A stretch of 64,000 nucleotides of DNA from Dendrophyllia cribrosa (GCA_024195265.1 JAJLRJ010000011.1:3741866-3805865); one strand, 5' to 3'. Positions 20,821 to 33,439 are shown, counted from the first letter of the stretch. Translations and numbers: made by a program. The notes: generated by a model not told the origin, from the letters alone.

Positions 20821-20981
20821 AGTAGTATAGGGGGTTGGTGCATTCGGGATCACCCAAAATAAGCCCCCCAAAGGCCCGAATTACCGCCCCACGGATGAAT
20901 GCAATGAATCCGTGGGGCGGTAATTCGGGCCTTTGGGGGCTTATTTTGGGTGATCCCGAATCACCAACCCCCTATATTACT
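20821..20981. repeat. Terminal palindrome of copy 1 (161 bp)
   Basis: The arm starting AGTAGTATAGGGGGTTGGTG (20821) is repeated as its complement up to ACCCCCTATATTACT (20981), with about 70 bp arms and a loop of about 13 bp (TGAATGCAATGAA). Few mismatches. It ends in CT at the junction with the retrotransposon. Confidence 0.85.
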
Positions 20982-22535
20982 GTAACAGACATAATCTGTG
21001 AGCCATTAAGTGCATAGGTTGAATCCACAATATTCTTTTTCCTTGTGATTGCAAGATATTTGCATTTCTTTGAATTAAACTTCATAAAGTGATCAACTGA
21101 CCAATCGTTTAGATTTGACAGGTCACTTTGTAGTTGTTGAATATCATTGGTGTTATCTATTATTCTGTAGCATTTCATATCATCAGCGTACAGTTGTACA
21201 GTAGTGCTTGAATGTATAGCTTTAGGAGCCGTATTTATATAAATTATAAACAATAGTGGTCCCAAAATGAACCCCTGAGGCACTCCTGATGATATTGGTA
21301 ACAAGGACGATTCACAACCATTAATGACTGTTCTGTGGTGTCTACATGTTAAATATGATCTAAACCAGGAAATGACTTTAATTACCTCTTACACCCACAT
21401 CGAACAGCTCTTTCAATAAATAGTTAAATGAGACCGAGTCAAATGCCTTACTATAATCTAAGAATATAGTGTCAACTTGCTTTCTTCCATCAAGTGTTTT
21501 GGCAAAAGCATGAGTAGATCGGAGGAGACTGGTAACACAAGAGCGTCCACTTACAAAGCCGTCTTGCAGATGGTAAATTTGTGGTTGGAAAAAGGGAAAA
21601 ACATAAGAGAACACACATTTTTCAAGAATGTTTGATATGATACACAGCAATGATATTCCTCTGTAATTTTCAACCATCTCTCTGTCATCAGACTTAAAAC
21701 TGGGACCAAATTTGCAGTTTTCCATACTTTTGGAAAACAACCACTGTCCAGTTGTTTATTGAACAGGGTGCAGAGAGGAATAGACAACGATTTTGAACAT
21801 TCCTTCAACAGACGTGATGTTATTCCATCCGGTCCACAAGATTTAGAAATGTTCAGCTGATCCAGAAATTCCTTGACCATAGACGGTGAAAGTGTAATGT
21901 TACTTAAGGACTGGTTGTCATTATCACAGTCACTGAAAAAATAGTCCTCATGGCGGGGAACACAATCATCTCTCTTGAGAACTGAGTTAAAGTAATTATT
22001 GAATAATTCTGCCTCTTCCTGAGCATCAGAGACTTTCACTCCATTGTATTGCAGGGATGTTGGAATTCTTTTATTCTTGTATTTATCTTGATAATAAGCC
22101 CAGAATCGCTTAGGGTTTTCTGTCAAAGTTGATGACAGACCTTTGAAATATTGTTTACGCTTCCATTTAATAAACGATTTGAGTTCCGCACGATGCAATC
22201 GAAATATTGCCCAGTGATATTCAGAAGATGACTTTTTAGCCCGCTTTCTGAGTCTGTCTTTCTTTCTAACAGCTTTAAGAACTTCAGCATCAATACATGG
22301 AGCACTATTAGCTGATTTTATCTCAATCTTGGGGACACAATCATTAACAGCTGCAAGAAAAAGATCCATCCACTTGACAGTTGAAACATCCATGTCATTT
22401 TCATCGTAAGCTGTATCCCAAGGAATGTAATTTAAGAGGTCATGCAATCCGCCAAAATCAGCATTCTTGTAGTTGTAAACATAACGTTTAAATGGCTTGA
22501 TGCGCTTCAGTGGAATAATGATGTCAAAAGTAATT

Positions 22536-23547
22536 AGCCTGTGAACAGGCTTCTTTTTGGGGAATATCGGCGAGCGAAGCGAGGACTGGGAAAGAGGGAA
22601 TGGGCGGCGAAGCCTGTGGACTCGCCTTTGATGCCGCCGTTCCGCCCCCTAGTAATTATCCTGTTATTATATTGGCAACAATTTAATTAAAATGTCAACA
22701 AGTTGTCATGTTTTTATTCTGTTGAATGCATCGGTAGCAGTATAAAAATGGACAGGCTAAACACGACTCCCACTCTTCGCAAAAAAGTATTTAAAAAACC
22801 TAAAGTATAAAGCTTTTCCAGTAAGACTTCAGAGAGAATTGCCCGTTTAGACCACAGTTATGAATTTGTTTTCTTCGATGATTTTGAACTTTTGATCTCG
22901 GCGAATTATAGTGTTTCCGGCCACGTCTCAAAAAGCCGTTGTCTGTAATACCACTGCATTGAAAGCATGAATTATTGCAATAATTTTTAGCTCCTTAGTA
23001 TTCCTAGTTCTGTAGTTGAGTAGTGTGTCCCAGTGGAGCTAGGATAAACCCCCGTTGTTTTGTAATAGCGTTTGATTTGGCATCCAACAGATAATCTGTA
23101 GCATGGTTGCTGTTTTGTAAATCCAGTCGGCAAAATTCCAAAAACATCTTGCTTTTTTGCCACAAACTTTAGACACAGCTTTTGCTCTTCTTTAAGCCTC
23201 GGTATAAGCGAAAAATTTCGCAACGAATCGCTCAAAGCTTTCTCAAAAATTGCATGCGACGAGTCGTCATGTTTGTTTATCATTTGAGCCAGCGAATGGA
23301 ATATTTATGCAAATTTAAGGCGCAAGGTATTTGAGATGTCAACATGTGTCATCTGTCACCGCATACTTGTCAACACCAAGTGATCTGACCAATCAGCTCA
23401 TGATATCAGACTCTGGTATCATGGAACGGCGGCACCGGCGGCATCAAAGGCGAGTCCACAGGCTTCGCCGCCCCTTCCCTCTTCTCCAGTCCGCGCTCGG
23501 CTCGCTTCACTCGCCGATTCCCCAAATAAGAAGCCTGTTCACAGGCT
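22536..23547. mobile_element. Mutator-like (MULE) non-autonomous element with 10 bp target duplication
   Basis: 1012 bp with ends AGCCTGTGAACAGGCTTC and its complement, and longer subterminal inverted G/C-rich repeats with GGCGAG-type motifs (22565-22645, 23420-23515). The direct repeat AAAAGTAATT (22526-22535, 23548-23557) is a 10 bp duplication, as expected of Mutator-like elements. It interrupts the CR1-like ORF and carries a helicase-like fragment. Confidence 0.75.
22987..23283 (-). pseudogene. RecQ-type helicase fragment carried by the MULE
   Basis: 98 codons from MINKHDDSSH. The segment LKEEQKLCLKFVAKKQDVFG followed by ILPTGFTKQQ matches the start of RecQ-like helicases (Q-motif region and Walker A), but the P-loop GFGKS is altered to GFTKQ, so it would not bind ATP normally. 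No downstream helicase motifs remain. It looks like a captured gene fragment. Confidence 0.5.
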
Positions 23548-23867
23548 AAAAGTAATTAGCATATGGTCTGAGAAAAATTCCCCTGAGAGAATTGTAATGT
23601 GTCTAACAAATAGGAACAGAAGTAATAATTAAGTCAAGTATTGTTGAACTGTCATTGACAGATCTAGTTGGAAAATTAATAAGTTGAAACCAGAAACAAT
23701 CAAATAAACATTCAATAAATATAGAGTCAAAATTAGAAGACGAACTATAGTTCGACCAGTCCACCTTAGGAAAATTAAAATCGCCTAAAATAAAAACGTT
23801 GGTCACTCCAGTTCGATTAATACTGTATAGGGATGATATCTGTTTACAAACATTCTTTTTGTTTTTC

Positions 23868-23936
23868 AAATGTGCCAACCACTGGAACAAAAGAACCCTT
23901 TGTTTCGGCAGCCAATAAGGCTCTGGTTGGCACATT
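23868..23936. mobile_element. 69 bp fold-back MITE
   Basis: AATGTGCCAACCA at the left and its complement TGGTTGGCACATT at the right bound a 69 bp insert in the endonuclease region of the CR1-like element. Confidence 0.5.
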
Positions 23937-24040
23937 AATAACAATTGGTGACGTCATTGATATCTTCCTTATAGTATATTCACAAGATTATGTAAATAGT
24001 CAAAGTCCATGTTCGGTGGACGGTAAAAAGTAGCAATGAC

Positions 24041-24919
24041 TAATTTTGAGTTGTTAATTCCAGTTAATTCACTCGTTCAAATTTCAAAAAAATTTTACGA
24101 AAATTTCCAGTTTCACGAAATTTGGCACAATAATAGTTCCGAATATGCCGAACTTACCTGCCATCAAAAATTTGAAATCTAACAAAGGAAATTTTTACAA
24201 AATGCAAACATATTAAACATATTAAACCACAAGAGACCAGTGTTAACACGCGAATATTTTACGAGTTTACCGGAGACAAATGATGGACAAAATCTAACGA
24301 CTAGATTTTCTGAAAATAAACGAAACCAAATATTGCAGGCTGATTTACAATCCACTGTGTTGCCATGCCAACACCCTAAAAGCTCAACAAAAATATCAAA
24401 ATACATAGCTTGTTGCTTATTCGTATGCCTCAGCAATTTTGGACGCCCAGACGCTAGTGGTTTTAAAATGACAATGAATGACGCATAGGTAGAGTGAAAC
24501 TGTGTTCAGCCGCCTTAGCTATAAAAACTCACGGAGACCTGAGGTGGAGAAACGGTTCCAGGCTACCTCTCAGTTTAGGCACGAGAAGGTGCCTATTTTC
24601 GAATATAAACAATATTTGGAAAGCTCTCAAGCGGCTGGTTTAGATACGTCTTTGTCATTCGCCTTTTTTTTAAAATGCTCCGGGATGTTCACGAAAACTA
24701 CTCCAAGGCTTCTCCTACTCGCGATTGAAGAAACGCTGTCGGGTGAAAAACATAAACAATGAACGATGCGACCCAAAGGTTTTCTGGTATAAAAGGTAAA
24801 CTTTTATGGCAAATAAGTGCTGCGTGCTTTTTATTCAGTTTATATCGTAAGTAGGCCATCACGACTGACCCTGATTCTGTTTTATGCTCCCTATAGTGGC
24901 CAGTGGCCGGATTCATGAT
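24041..24919. other. Intergenic repeat-derived stretch, no gene seen
   Basis: A/T-rich sequence with only short shadow frames and no recognised domain or end structure. It separates the CR1-like fragment from the large inverted repeat. Confidence 0.6.
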
Positions 24920-25740
24920 GAATCTATGGAGTTCCATCCCCGCCAAAATCAAAGTAGATCACAACATTCAATTTGACAGTTAAACATTTGTCTTGAGAAA
25001 GATCAACATTACGTTTTACAATTCAATTTTGTAGTTCTTATCGCAATCGTTAAAACTTTAGACGTCAACTTTAAAGGCGAGAGTCCAACATTGAACTATG
25101 TCGATCAACATTCAAGTTTAATTATCGACATTGCTCTTGACACATGCGCTGTCCGCGAAAGATGAACTTTGAAGGCACCAAGTTGGTTGTTGAGTTAGCA
25201 AGGAGGTACCAATCCCGCCATAAATCGAAGTTGAGACTTCAACTTTCGAGTTGAGAGTTCAACATCAAATGTTACCTATCAACATGCAACTTCGGCAATC
25301 AACATCGAAGTTATCGGATACTAATTGTGCCGTTGAGATGAAACAATAAACTTTCCACTACACCAATGAATATATTCGCATCAAAGTCGAATCGTAAAGC
25401 TCAAAGTTGGTTGTTGAGTTGCCAAGGGCGTACCAATCCCGCCATAAATCCAGAAGTAATTCTCGGGAGGGGTGTCACGAAAACTCAGACCCGGAAAACT
25501 CAGACCTCATGCCTCAGACCCGGAAAAACTCAGACCCCTCGAAATTACAAAAGAAACAAGGAGCCCGGTGGGCTTCGAAACTGGCTCGTTTGGCCTCAGT
25601 TTCCACCCGGTTTTCATTTTAGAGTTTTATATTAGCAAGCCACAATATACAATCTAGAATCTATCAATATGCACAGTCCAGTCCACATTTACACTCCACA
25701 GACCGCTTCAAGCACTCCTTAGGGACGGACCATTTTATTG

Positions 25741-26452
25741 TTAAGAGGGGGGGGGGGAGGGGGGGGGGGGTTGGGCAATTACTAAAAACAAATTCCTGCA
25801 CAGCAAAAGTAAAGAAAAAAAATAATGCACAGCGAGCGAAAGGAAAAAAAGGTATGAAGCAATCCCGAAAAAAATTCTTGCACAACATCAAGACGGAAAA
25901 AAAATTCATGATCAGAAAAATTGCCGAACACCGCCACCTGCCCCCACCCCCCACCCCACACCCCCCTTTAGTAGGCTACAGTTTCAGGTCTATATTTTTT
26001 TCTCTGATCGGCTCGGTACTGTTAGAAAAAACATAAGTTTAGAACTTTGTATATTTTTTTCGCTTTAAAATCCTTGAAACCACCTACTACAAGGAATCAG
26101 GATTGTTTAAACACAGGCATTTTGGAGAATCGGTGATGGGGTTTCGAATAAATTAACAATATCAACACGATCGATCAAATAGCGTGACATGAATACGAGA
26201 TGTGTGGAATTTGAACGTGACTGCACGGAGTAATGCTTGAGAATTGTTTACTCAGCAGTTCTGTGACGTGCCGGGACGTGTTATATTCAACGATTTATTC
26301 GATCTAAACTCGACTGTTTGACAATCGATTTGGTTAGAAAAATTCAACCCGCTTTCCCTCTACCAGAAATAGATCACATCCGAAAATCACAGAGATTTAA
26401 TTTTTAACAATTCCGTCGAAATTAGAACGGTAAATATTTTAATTATAGTTGC
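25741..26452. other. Unassigned stretch with a G-rich tract
   Basis: Begins with two G runs (25747-25770) and contains C-rich CCCCCACC (25940-25972) and A-rich tracts. No gene or recognised element. Confidence 0.6.
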
Positions 26453-27554
26453 TGACATCACTGATTACGCCATTTCTGAAAACCGGAAGTAAACTAGGTA
26501 CGGTGTTGGCCGCAGCAAAAGCGATTCCCGGGGCAGGTGACCCGACAGGGAAAAAAAAGAGGGTATTTTAAGAACTGACTCGTCGCAGAGCGACGAGCCA
26601 GTTAATTATCTTATCTACCTCCCCCTACCCCCCACAAAACAATGTTGTACATACTCAAAAAGTGTCCCTGGTCTCTGAGCAACCCTTCTAAAGCAACATT
26701 GAACGGAGGAGGGAGAGGAGGGCTTCGATAAATGTGATTTTTGACAGGATATTACACTAACGGTTGTCTTGCGCGCGGAAACACTACTGTCTCAACGAGT
26801 TCTGTCCGAGATTGTCTATGATTTTGGATTACTATAACTCCGCGATAAAAAATGGGATCCAAATAATTTTTTCGGAAGACATTGTACATGTTTAATCACT
26901 TTGTGAAAAAGCGTAAAAAAGCAATTATGAGGTGTATTCGTGCGCGACAACTGTACATCACGCATTGCGTGACAATAATATCAGCGTTATATCGCAGTTC
27001 TAAAAATACTTAGTGCGTGAAAGCACAGAGCCTTTTAAAATGCCTAAATAACTAACATCTATACGGTTTACAGCGAAGTCAAGTTTGATTTCATACGGTT
27101 CACAAAGACTGAGAATGAAAATTTAACGGTTCACAACGGTTCACGCAATATATTAAATAATTAACATCATACATATTTTTTTAATTATGTGAACCGTGTG
27201 AACCGTAGCCGAACGAGGTTGTTTACAAATTCCTTTTCCTATGGTATACAGTTCGCCTTGTGAACCGACTGAAAACTGACATAATATCCTCATATTCAAC
27301 TAGTTCAACTGTGGTAGCGGGAGGATGTATTATAAGCTCAGAAAAGCATTTGCCACATGCGGGAATTTCCCTTTGCCTCGCGCGTGGGGTCCAAAAATTG
27401 TCTTTTAGATGACATCACTGATTTCGGAAAACCGGAAGTAAACTAGGTACGGTGTTGGCCGCAGCAAAAGCGATTCCCGGGGCAGGTGACCCGACAGGGA
27501 AAAAAAAGAGGGTATTTTAAGAACTGACTCGTCGCAGAGCGACGAGCCAGTTAA
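26453..27554. repeat. Two direct repeats of ~150 bp, 0.8 kb apart
   Basis: 26453-26606 and about 27409-27554 share AACCGGAAGTAAACTAGGTA, GGGGCAGGTGACCCGACAGG and an ending palindrome around GACTCGTCGCAGAGCGACGA. The spacer (26607-27408) holds several TACGGTTCACA-type motifs and no gene. Confidence 0.75.
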
Positions 27555-27559
27555 TAAAC

Positions 27560-30500
27560 TTCACTCGTGATCAATTCTTGTCACCTCGCGTAAAATGTTT
27601 TATTTGAGTTTTGATTTAAGACCATTTAATTGAGTCTGATCAAACAGGGGAAAACTAACAGGGTTTAAAATAGCAAACAAACAAAGAAGCAAGGCTTATA
27701 CTACCGTGTAAAAACTTTGCAAGACATCAACATTACACGAGATAGAACCCAACACAGTAGGATCGTAGCCGTAGACAGCTGTTTCGTTCTTATTAGAACT
27801 CATCAGTACGGCAATGTTTTATTGTCACGCACTCAACCCACGAGTGCAGATTCGCTTTGATTCAATATGCTGCCAGAAGAATTGAACTGTAATTTAGTCA
27901 TCGACAGAATGCACTTCCTGTTTATTGTCTTTATTGGCAACTGAAATAACAAGATCGCTAGAATACAGCGAGATATTTATCTTCCCGGTTCATCGCTGTC
28001 GATCAAACAGGGAAAAACTAACAGGGTTTAAAATAGCAGCCGGTATGGAAAACTCGGACCCTCGAAATTACAAAAGAAATACACTTCACTCATGATCAAT
28101 TCTTGTCACCTCGCGTATAAAATGTTTTATTTGAGTGAGTCTGATCAAACAGGGAAAAACTACTGACAGGTTTTAAAATAGCAAACCAACAAAGAAGCAA
28201 GGTTTATACTACCGTGTAAAAACTTTGCAAGACATCAACATTACACGAGATAGAACCCAACACAGTAGGATCGTAGCCGTAGACGGATGTGTCTAAAACG
28301 AAGACCGAAAACCGAAGACCCTATGGTCCAAAACGAAGACCCTGTGGTCTAAAACGAAGACCCTGTGGTCTAAAATGAAGACCCGCATAAATAATAAACA
28401 ATGTTTATGTCTACATTCCGAACCAAAACAGTTGGCGTTACGCGATGGCCAGTCGAGCGTGCAAGGAATGTGATTGTCCAGTTGCGATACACATGACTGA
28501 CCTCAGTTAGCTGAAGCAAGCTTTTGTCACGCAAACAAACGATGATTTTCCCCAGTCGGAGGCAAATAAAGCGTAGAACATCGAAAAAAAGCTTCCAGGC
28601 CTTTTCCGTTTATCCACGTAAGAGAATATAAGAGTGCTGTTAAATTTAGCCTTATCGCAGGTTACATGCCTTGCGCGTACCTATACCTGTTCGATGATGT
28701 CGGAATCCACTCAAACTGACATTGTAAAATTTCATTCCTAATAATATCAATTAAGTAAGAATTATCATCTTTTATTTCGGTAAAAGAGCTCACTCGCACC
28801 AACTTTATAAAACATTTTCCTTCCCGAGATTAACGACCACCCGAAAGTAGCGAGCCCCAAAGACCCTCGTTACTTTCGGAATTTCACGGTATTTTGTCAC
28901 GCAACCCAATCTCGTTCCCAGCAGCTCGTATGATCGATGTTTCGTGATTGATAATGGGTAATTTTCAGTCTATGATCTTTGACAGTTTAGCTTTCGACGT
29001 TCTAACACCCGCTTTGAACACGGCAAAAGTGTAAAGTGACTCCCTCCTTTGTTTTTGTTTACCAAAGGACCCAATAATTTAATATTTTTAAAGCGAAAGA
29101 GCTCGGAAATTACTACGTGTTGTCGTGATTTGCAAATCTGTAATTTGCGAAATGACGCACTGTATAAACGAAAGCCGATGACTATTCTCTGGAAAAAAGT
29201 ACAATTTTTGTTTAATTGTTTAATTGCAGATCTGTATTTCGTTTCGTTTCGTATTTTACAGTAAGCTCACATATCGAACTAGCGTGTCTTCGTTTTAGAC
29301 CATAGGGTCTTCGTTTTAGACCACATGGTCTTCGTTTTAGACCACATGGTCTTCGTTTTAGACCACAGGGTCTTTGTTTTAGACCACAGGGTCTTCGTTT
29401 TAGACTATAGGGTCTTCGGTCTTCGTTTTTGGGTCTTCGTTTTAGAAACACCCGCCGTAGACAGCTGTTTCGTTCTTATATTAGAAGTCATCAGTACGGC
29501 ATAACGATGGATAAAAAATGACCCGTTCACTCTGTTGAGCTCTAAATATGGACGCACACCCGCCGAATCACGCCACATACGGGAAAGCCGTTCTGTCTAG
29601 CACTACTAATGAAAACAGACTTTATTTGAATGACATTTCGCGACTCTTTTTTACTATTTTTTCAGTGAAGAGTGATCGAAGTGCCGGCTGCTATATTTTG
29701 CTGACTAGATCTTTTACAGATCCTACGTTCACTAGCAGCATTTTCATTCGCGGTCCTGTGCTTATTCTATTGTTACTTATGTTTTTTGGGACCGTGGGTC
29801 TTTATAGATCCGATATGCTGTGTTTTCTCTTTTAGCATGGTTTTGCCCATGTTTTTAACGTTTTTAACAAAGGTTGGTTGTGTCCATCCTATTCAGGCTT
29901 TGCGAGACATCAACATGACACTTTGAACTCATGTCCTTTCCGGAGCACGTGATGTGGCGTGATTCGGCGGGCGTGCGTCCATATTTAGGGCTCAACAGAG
30001 TGAACGGGTCATTTTTTATCCATCGTTATGCCGTACTGATGAGTTCTAATAAGAACGAAACAGCTGTCTACGGCTACGATCCTACTGTGTTGGGTTCTAT
30101 CTCGTGTAATGTTGATGTCTTGCAAAGTTTTTACACGGTAGTATAAGCCTTGCTTCTTTGTTTGTTTGCTATTTTAAACCCTCTTAGTTTTCCCCTGTTT
30201 GATCAGACTCAATTAAATCGAAACTCAAATAAAACATTTTACACGAGGTGACAAGAATTGATCATGAGTGAAGTGTATTTCTTTTGTAATTTCGAGGGTC
30301 CGAGTTTTCCATGCCGGCTGCTATTTTAAACCCTGTTAGTTTTTCCCTGTTTGATCAACAGCGATGAACCGGGGAAGATAAATATCTCGCTGTATTCTAG
30401 CGATCTTGTTATTTCAGTTGCCAATAAAAAGGAAGTGCATTCTGTCTACGACTAAATTACAGTTCAATTCTTCTGGCAGCATATTGAATCAAAGCGAATT

Positions 30501-30620
30501 TGCACTCGTGGGTTGAGTGCGTGCGTGACAATAAAACATTTTACGCGAGGTGACAAGAATTGATCATGAGTGAAGTTTATTTCTTTAGTAATTTCGAGGG
30601 GTCTGAGTTTTTCCGGGTCT
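27560..30620. repeat. Nested inverted repeats (fold-back cluster)
   Basis: 27560-27830 recurs inverted at about 30010-30280; a second direct copy of the same unit is at 28080-28284; 27890-28080 recurs inverted at about 30260-30470; and 29455-29580 pairs with 29940-30075 around a loop. Shared words are ATCAATTCTTGTCACCTCGC and AACACAGTAGGATCGTAGCC. No coding gene is supported. Confidence 0.7.
28285..29453. mobile_element. Fold-back element with tandem repeats in its ends; 9 bp target duplication
   Basis: 1169 bp. Ends start GG(A/G)TGT(G/T)TCTAAAACG; both arms then carry ~21 bp tandem units of the CGAAGACCCTGTGGTCTAAAA type (28291-28390 and 29285-29450, inverted). Flanked by the direct repeat GCCGTAGAC (28276-28284, 29454-29462). 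The 9 bp duplication suggests Mutator-type mobilisation. The interior (28400-29270) has no gene. Confidence 0.75.
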
Positions 30621-31211
30621 GAGTTTTCCAGGTCTAAGCATAACGAGCCAGAGTGATCCGGAAGTTCAAAAAAACCTGAAGTCTGGTTGCTATGAAGTGA
30701 CATCATAGGCCTGCTTAGCAGCCGTCATCGTATATGATTTGCGGTTTCATAGCTGCAGCGTTTGACAATTAATACTTGTACATTATCAGATTGTGTATAA
30801 ACTCCTGTGGAGGTCGGCCTGTCATTTTTGAGGGGTTGGATTGCTTTTTGACATTTTAGGAGGTTGGATTTCAATAAAAAAATAATACGAGAAGAGCGGG
30901 AAAATTGGGTCATTCTTCCCGCGAGTGCATCGATGGATGTCTTTGACATTCGACGATTTGAGCTGCCTTATACGGTAAGAGATTTGAGAGACTGGTTTGT
31001 TCTAAATTCGAAGATATGCGGCGTTTCTGCCACGGTTCAGCTTGCAGCGTAAAACACTGAAAACAATGGCGGGTTTTTTGATCAGAGAGTTTACAAGGAC
31101 GATCTGGATGTTGCTGTTGCTCGGCTTAATTCGTCATTCAGGTAACGTTCTATATCCTTTCTGTGTCACCCAGGAATATGATGAAAATTAATTTTGGGTA
31201 TTAAATGTTAA
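30621..31211. other. Unassigned stretch
   Basis: Short frames on both strands without recognised domains; a hypothetical 62-codon frame at 30864-31052 has no support beyond being open. Confidence 0.5.
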
Positions 31212-31965
31212 ACAACCAATATTTTGAGACGCACATGAAATCTAGGCAAATGTTATATATCCTTTCTGGTTCACCCAGGTATGAGTCCTGGCATCACCGT
31301 ATGCCTGAGCGCTCAAGGGATATATAACATTAATATTTTGAGACGCACGTGAAATCTAGGCAAATGTTATATATCCTTTCTGGTTCACCCAGGTTTGAGT
31401 CCTGGCATCGCCGTATGCCTGAGCGTTCAAGGGATATATAACATTAATCAATATTTTGAGACGCACGTGAAATCTAGGCAAATGTTATGTATCCTCTCTG
31501 GTTCACCCAGGTTTGAGTCCTGGCATCGCCGTATGCCTGAGTGCTCAAGGGATATATAACATTAATCAATATTTTGAGACGTATGTGAAATCTAGGTAAA
31601 TGTTATATATCCTCTCTGGTTCACCCAGGTTTCAGAGGTTTGACAGCTGGTTTGAGTCCTGGCATCGCCGTATGCCTGAGCGCTCAAGGGATACATAACA
31701 TTAATCAATATTTTGAGACGCACGTGAAATCTAGGCAAATGTTATATATCCTCTCTGGTTCACCCAGGTTTGAGTCCTGGCATCGCCGTATGCCTGAGCG
31801 CTCAAGGGATATATAACATTAATCAATATTTTGAGACGCATGTGAAATCTAGGCAAATGTTATATATCCTTTGAGTCCTGGCATCGCCGTATGCCTGAGC
31901 GCTCAAGGGATATATAACATCAATCAATATTTTGAGACGCACATGAAATCTAGGCAAATTTTAAG
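31212..31965 (+). repeat. ~117 bp tandem satellite, about 7 units
   Basis: Units start at AATATTTTGAGACGCACGTG (about 31213, 31333, 31450, 31567, 31708, 31825, 31927). Each holds GGTTCACCCAGGTTTGAGTC, GCCGTATGCCTGAG and a GTTATATATCC / GGGATATATAAC inverted pair. One unit has a 21 bp insertion and one lacks part of the centre. Confidence 0.85.
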
Positions 31966-32792
31966 ATAAAATTATTACAGCTTTTATTACAAAAGTTTTA
32001 AGACAGAAATATAAATGTAGTCCCAAAAATGCTGTCAAATACTTTCGCTTTCTATTTTCTTTGTGTGAGCCGTAACAGAGGTGAACAGAGGAAATCCACA
32101 TTTAGCAATAGCCGTCTTTAATACGAACTAGTACGTGTTACACCGAACTTCAAGTTCAATAATTATAGAACGCGCGACGCCGACATGGTTGTCTCGTTTA
32201 CTGCAAACGATGTTTATATTTGTACCTAGGTTGCGAGTACAATGATAATTACCGAATCGCTACATTTCGATTAGCTTGAATACACCGTGAAAATTTCCGG
32301 ACAGAGTTGACTTCCATACTCGTCCGCGCTGTTTAATATTCAGTCGTACCTGAAACCAACGAAAATCTAAATTTCTTGTTTTGCAGATATCTAAGCGGCT
32401 GACGTTTTCTGTTATTGTGCTGTTTCTAATGCCAGGACCCTTCTTTAAATTTATTGTGCCCATCATGAAGATCCTTCATAAAAACCATAAAGAGCTTTTT
32501 TTGTTTCAAAGCTACATCTCACAAGCAATTTCCTGTCAAACCGCAGCAAGACCTCTAAAACCCTCATAAAGATAATTAAAAACGTGCATGAAATGAATTT
32601 TCACGCCTAAAGATTATAACGCCTTGGTGCAAAAATTCACGCTTCACGTGGAACAGAAATGGTGATCAGAAGGGATTTGATTACATTGGCATGCTGGAAG
32701 TTACAAGACTTCCCTCTGAGATATAGGGCAAATTGCCCTATATCTCAGAGGGAGGTCTAGCTATTTTTTGGTTGCTAAGAGTGTCTGGCTCG
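31966..32792. other. Unassigned stretch with a short hairpin
   Basis: No gene recognised. A perfect-looking hairpin at about 32712-32755 pairs CTTCCCTCTGAGATATAGGG with its near complement. Confidence 0.55.
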
Positions 32793-33439
32793 TTATGTTT
32801 CCGGGTCTAAGGTCTGAGGTCTGAGTTTTCCGGGTCTGAGGCACGAGGTCTGAGTTTTCCGGGTCTGAGTTTTCGTGACACCCCTCCCGAGAGGTACTTC
32901 GGGATTTATGGCGGGATTGGTACGCCCTTGGCAACTCAACAACCAACTTTGAGCTTTACGATTCGACTTTGATGCGAGTATACTCATTGGTGTAGTGGAA
33001 AGTTTATTGTTTCATCTAAACGGCACAATTATAATTAGTATCCGATAACTTCGATGTTGATTGCCGAAGTTGCATGTTGATACGTAACAGTTGATGTTGA
33101 ACTCTCAACTCGAAAGTTGAAGTCTCAACTTCGATTTATGGCGGGATTGGTACGCCTTTGGTAACTCAACAACCAACTTGGTGATTCAAAGTTCATCTTT
33201 CGCGGACAGCGCATGTGTCAAGAGCAATGTCGATAATGAAACTTGAATGTTGATCGACATAGTTCAATGTTGGACTCTCACTTTTAAAGTTGACGTCTAA
33301 AGTTTTAACGATTGCGATAAGAACTACAAAATTGAATTGCAAAACGTAATGTTGATCTTTCTCAAGACAAGTGTTTAACTGTCAAATTGAATGTTGTGAT
33401 CTACTTTGATTTTTGGCGGGGATGGAACTCCATATGAAT

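Larger units (their letters stand above)
1..20981. mobile_element. Polinton/Maverick-type element, copy 1 (left end outside window)
   Basis: Polinton hallmark genes lie together: protein-primed DNA polymerase B (1-8109, +), retroviral-type integrase (8116-9106, -), packaging ATPase (11331-11930, -) and a double-jelly-roll-like capsid protein (12124-13374, -). Gene order matches copy 2 (38536-56731) read in the opposite direction. The right end is a 161 bp palindrome finishing in CT, as Polinton ends do (5'-AG...CT-3'). It lies in a CR1-like retrotransposon. The target duplication cannot be checked because the left end is not in the window. Later insertions are a 5.2 kb transposon (1952-7143) and a 193 bp MITE (16993-17185). 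Confidence 0.9.
20982..24040 (-). mobile_element. CR1/Jockey-like non-LTR retrotransposon fragment, interrupted
   Basis: Minus-strand pieces of one ORF2. An endonuclease part (about 24040-23558) has FYRPPN and FILGDFNFPKVDW. The RT part (22447-20982) has CGPDGITSRLL, FLDYSKAFDS, GVPQGFILGPLLF and LYADDMKCY. Frameshifts occur near 21740 and 21310. The 3' end is cut by the right terminus of Polinton copy 1, and a Mutator-like element (22536-23547) sits between endonuclease and RT. A 69 bp fold-back disrupts the endonuclease. Dead copy; the clade is assigned by RT style. Confidence 0.75.
24920..33439. repeat. 8.5 kb fold-back region with ~620 bp inverted arms
   Basis: The left arm (about 24920-25540) is repeated inverted at about 32800-33439. 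Outer ends share TATGGAGTTCCATCCCCGCC. Each arm holds two sub-repeats containing GGTTGTTGAGTT and CAATCCCGCCATAAATC, then GGGGTGTCACGAAAACTCAG and a short run of CGGAAAACTCAGACC repeats. No transposase is present. The interior is filled with further fold-backs and a satellite. Probably a composite of non-autonomous elements. Confidence 0.75.

Noticed and set aside
24502..24762. 86-codon frame in the gap before the big inverted repeat
   Set aside because: No domain, no homologous frame elsewhere in the window, and length is within chance.
31212..31965. Possible tRNA genes from the GGTTTGAGTCC motif
   Set aside because: No cloverleaf can be formed and no A box at proper spacing was seen; the motif repeats with the satellite period.
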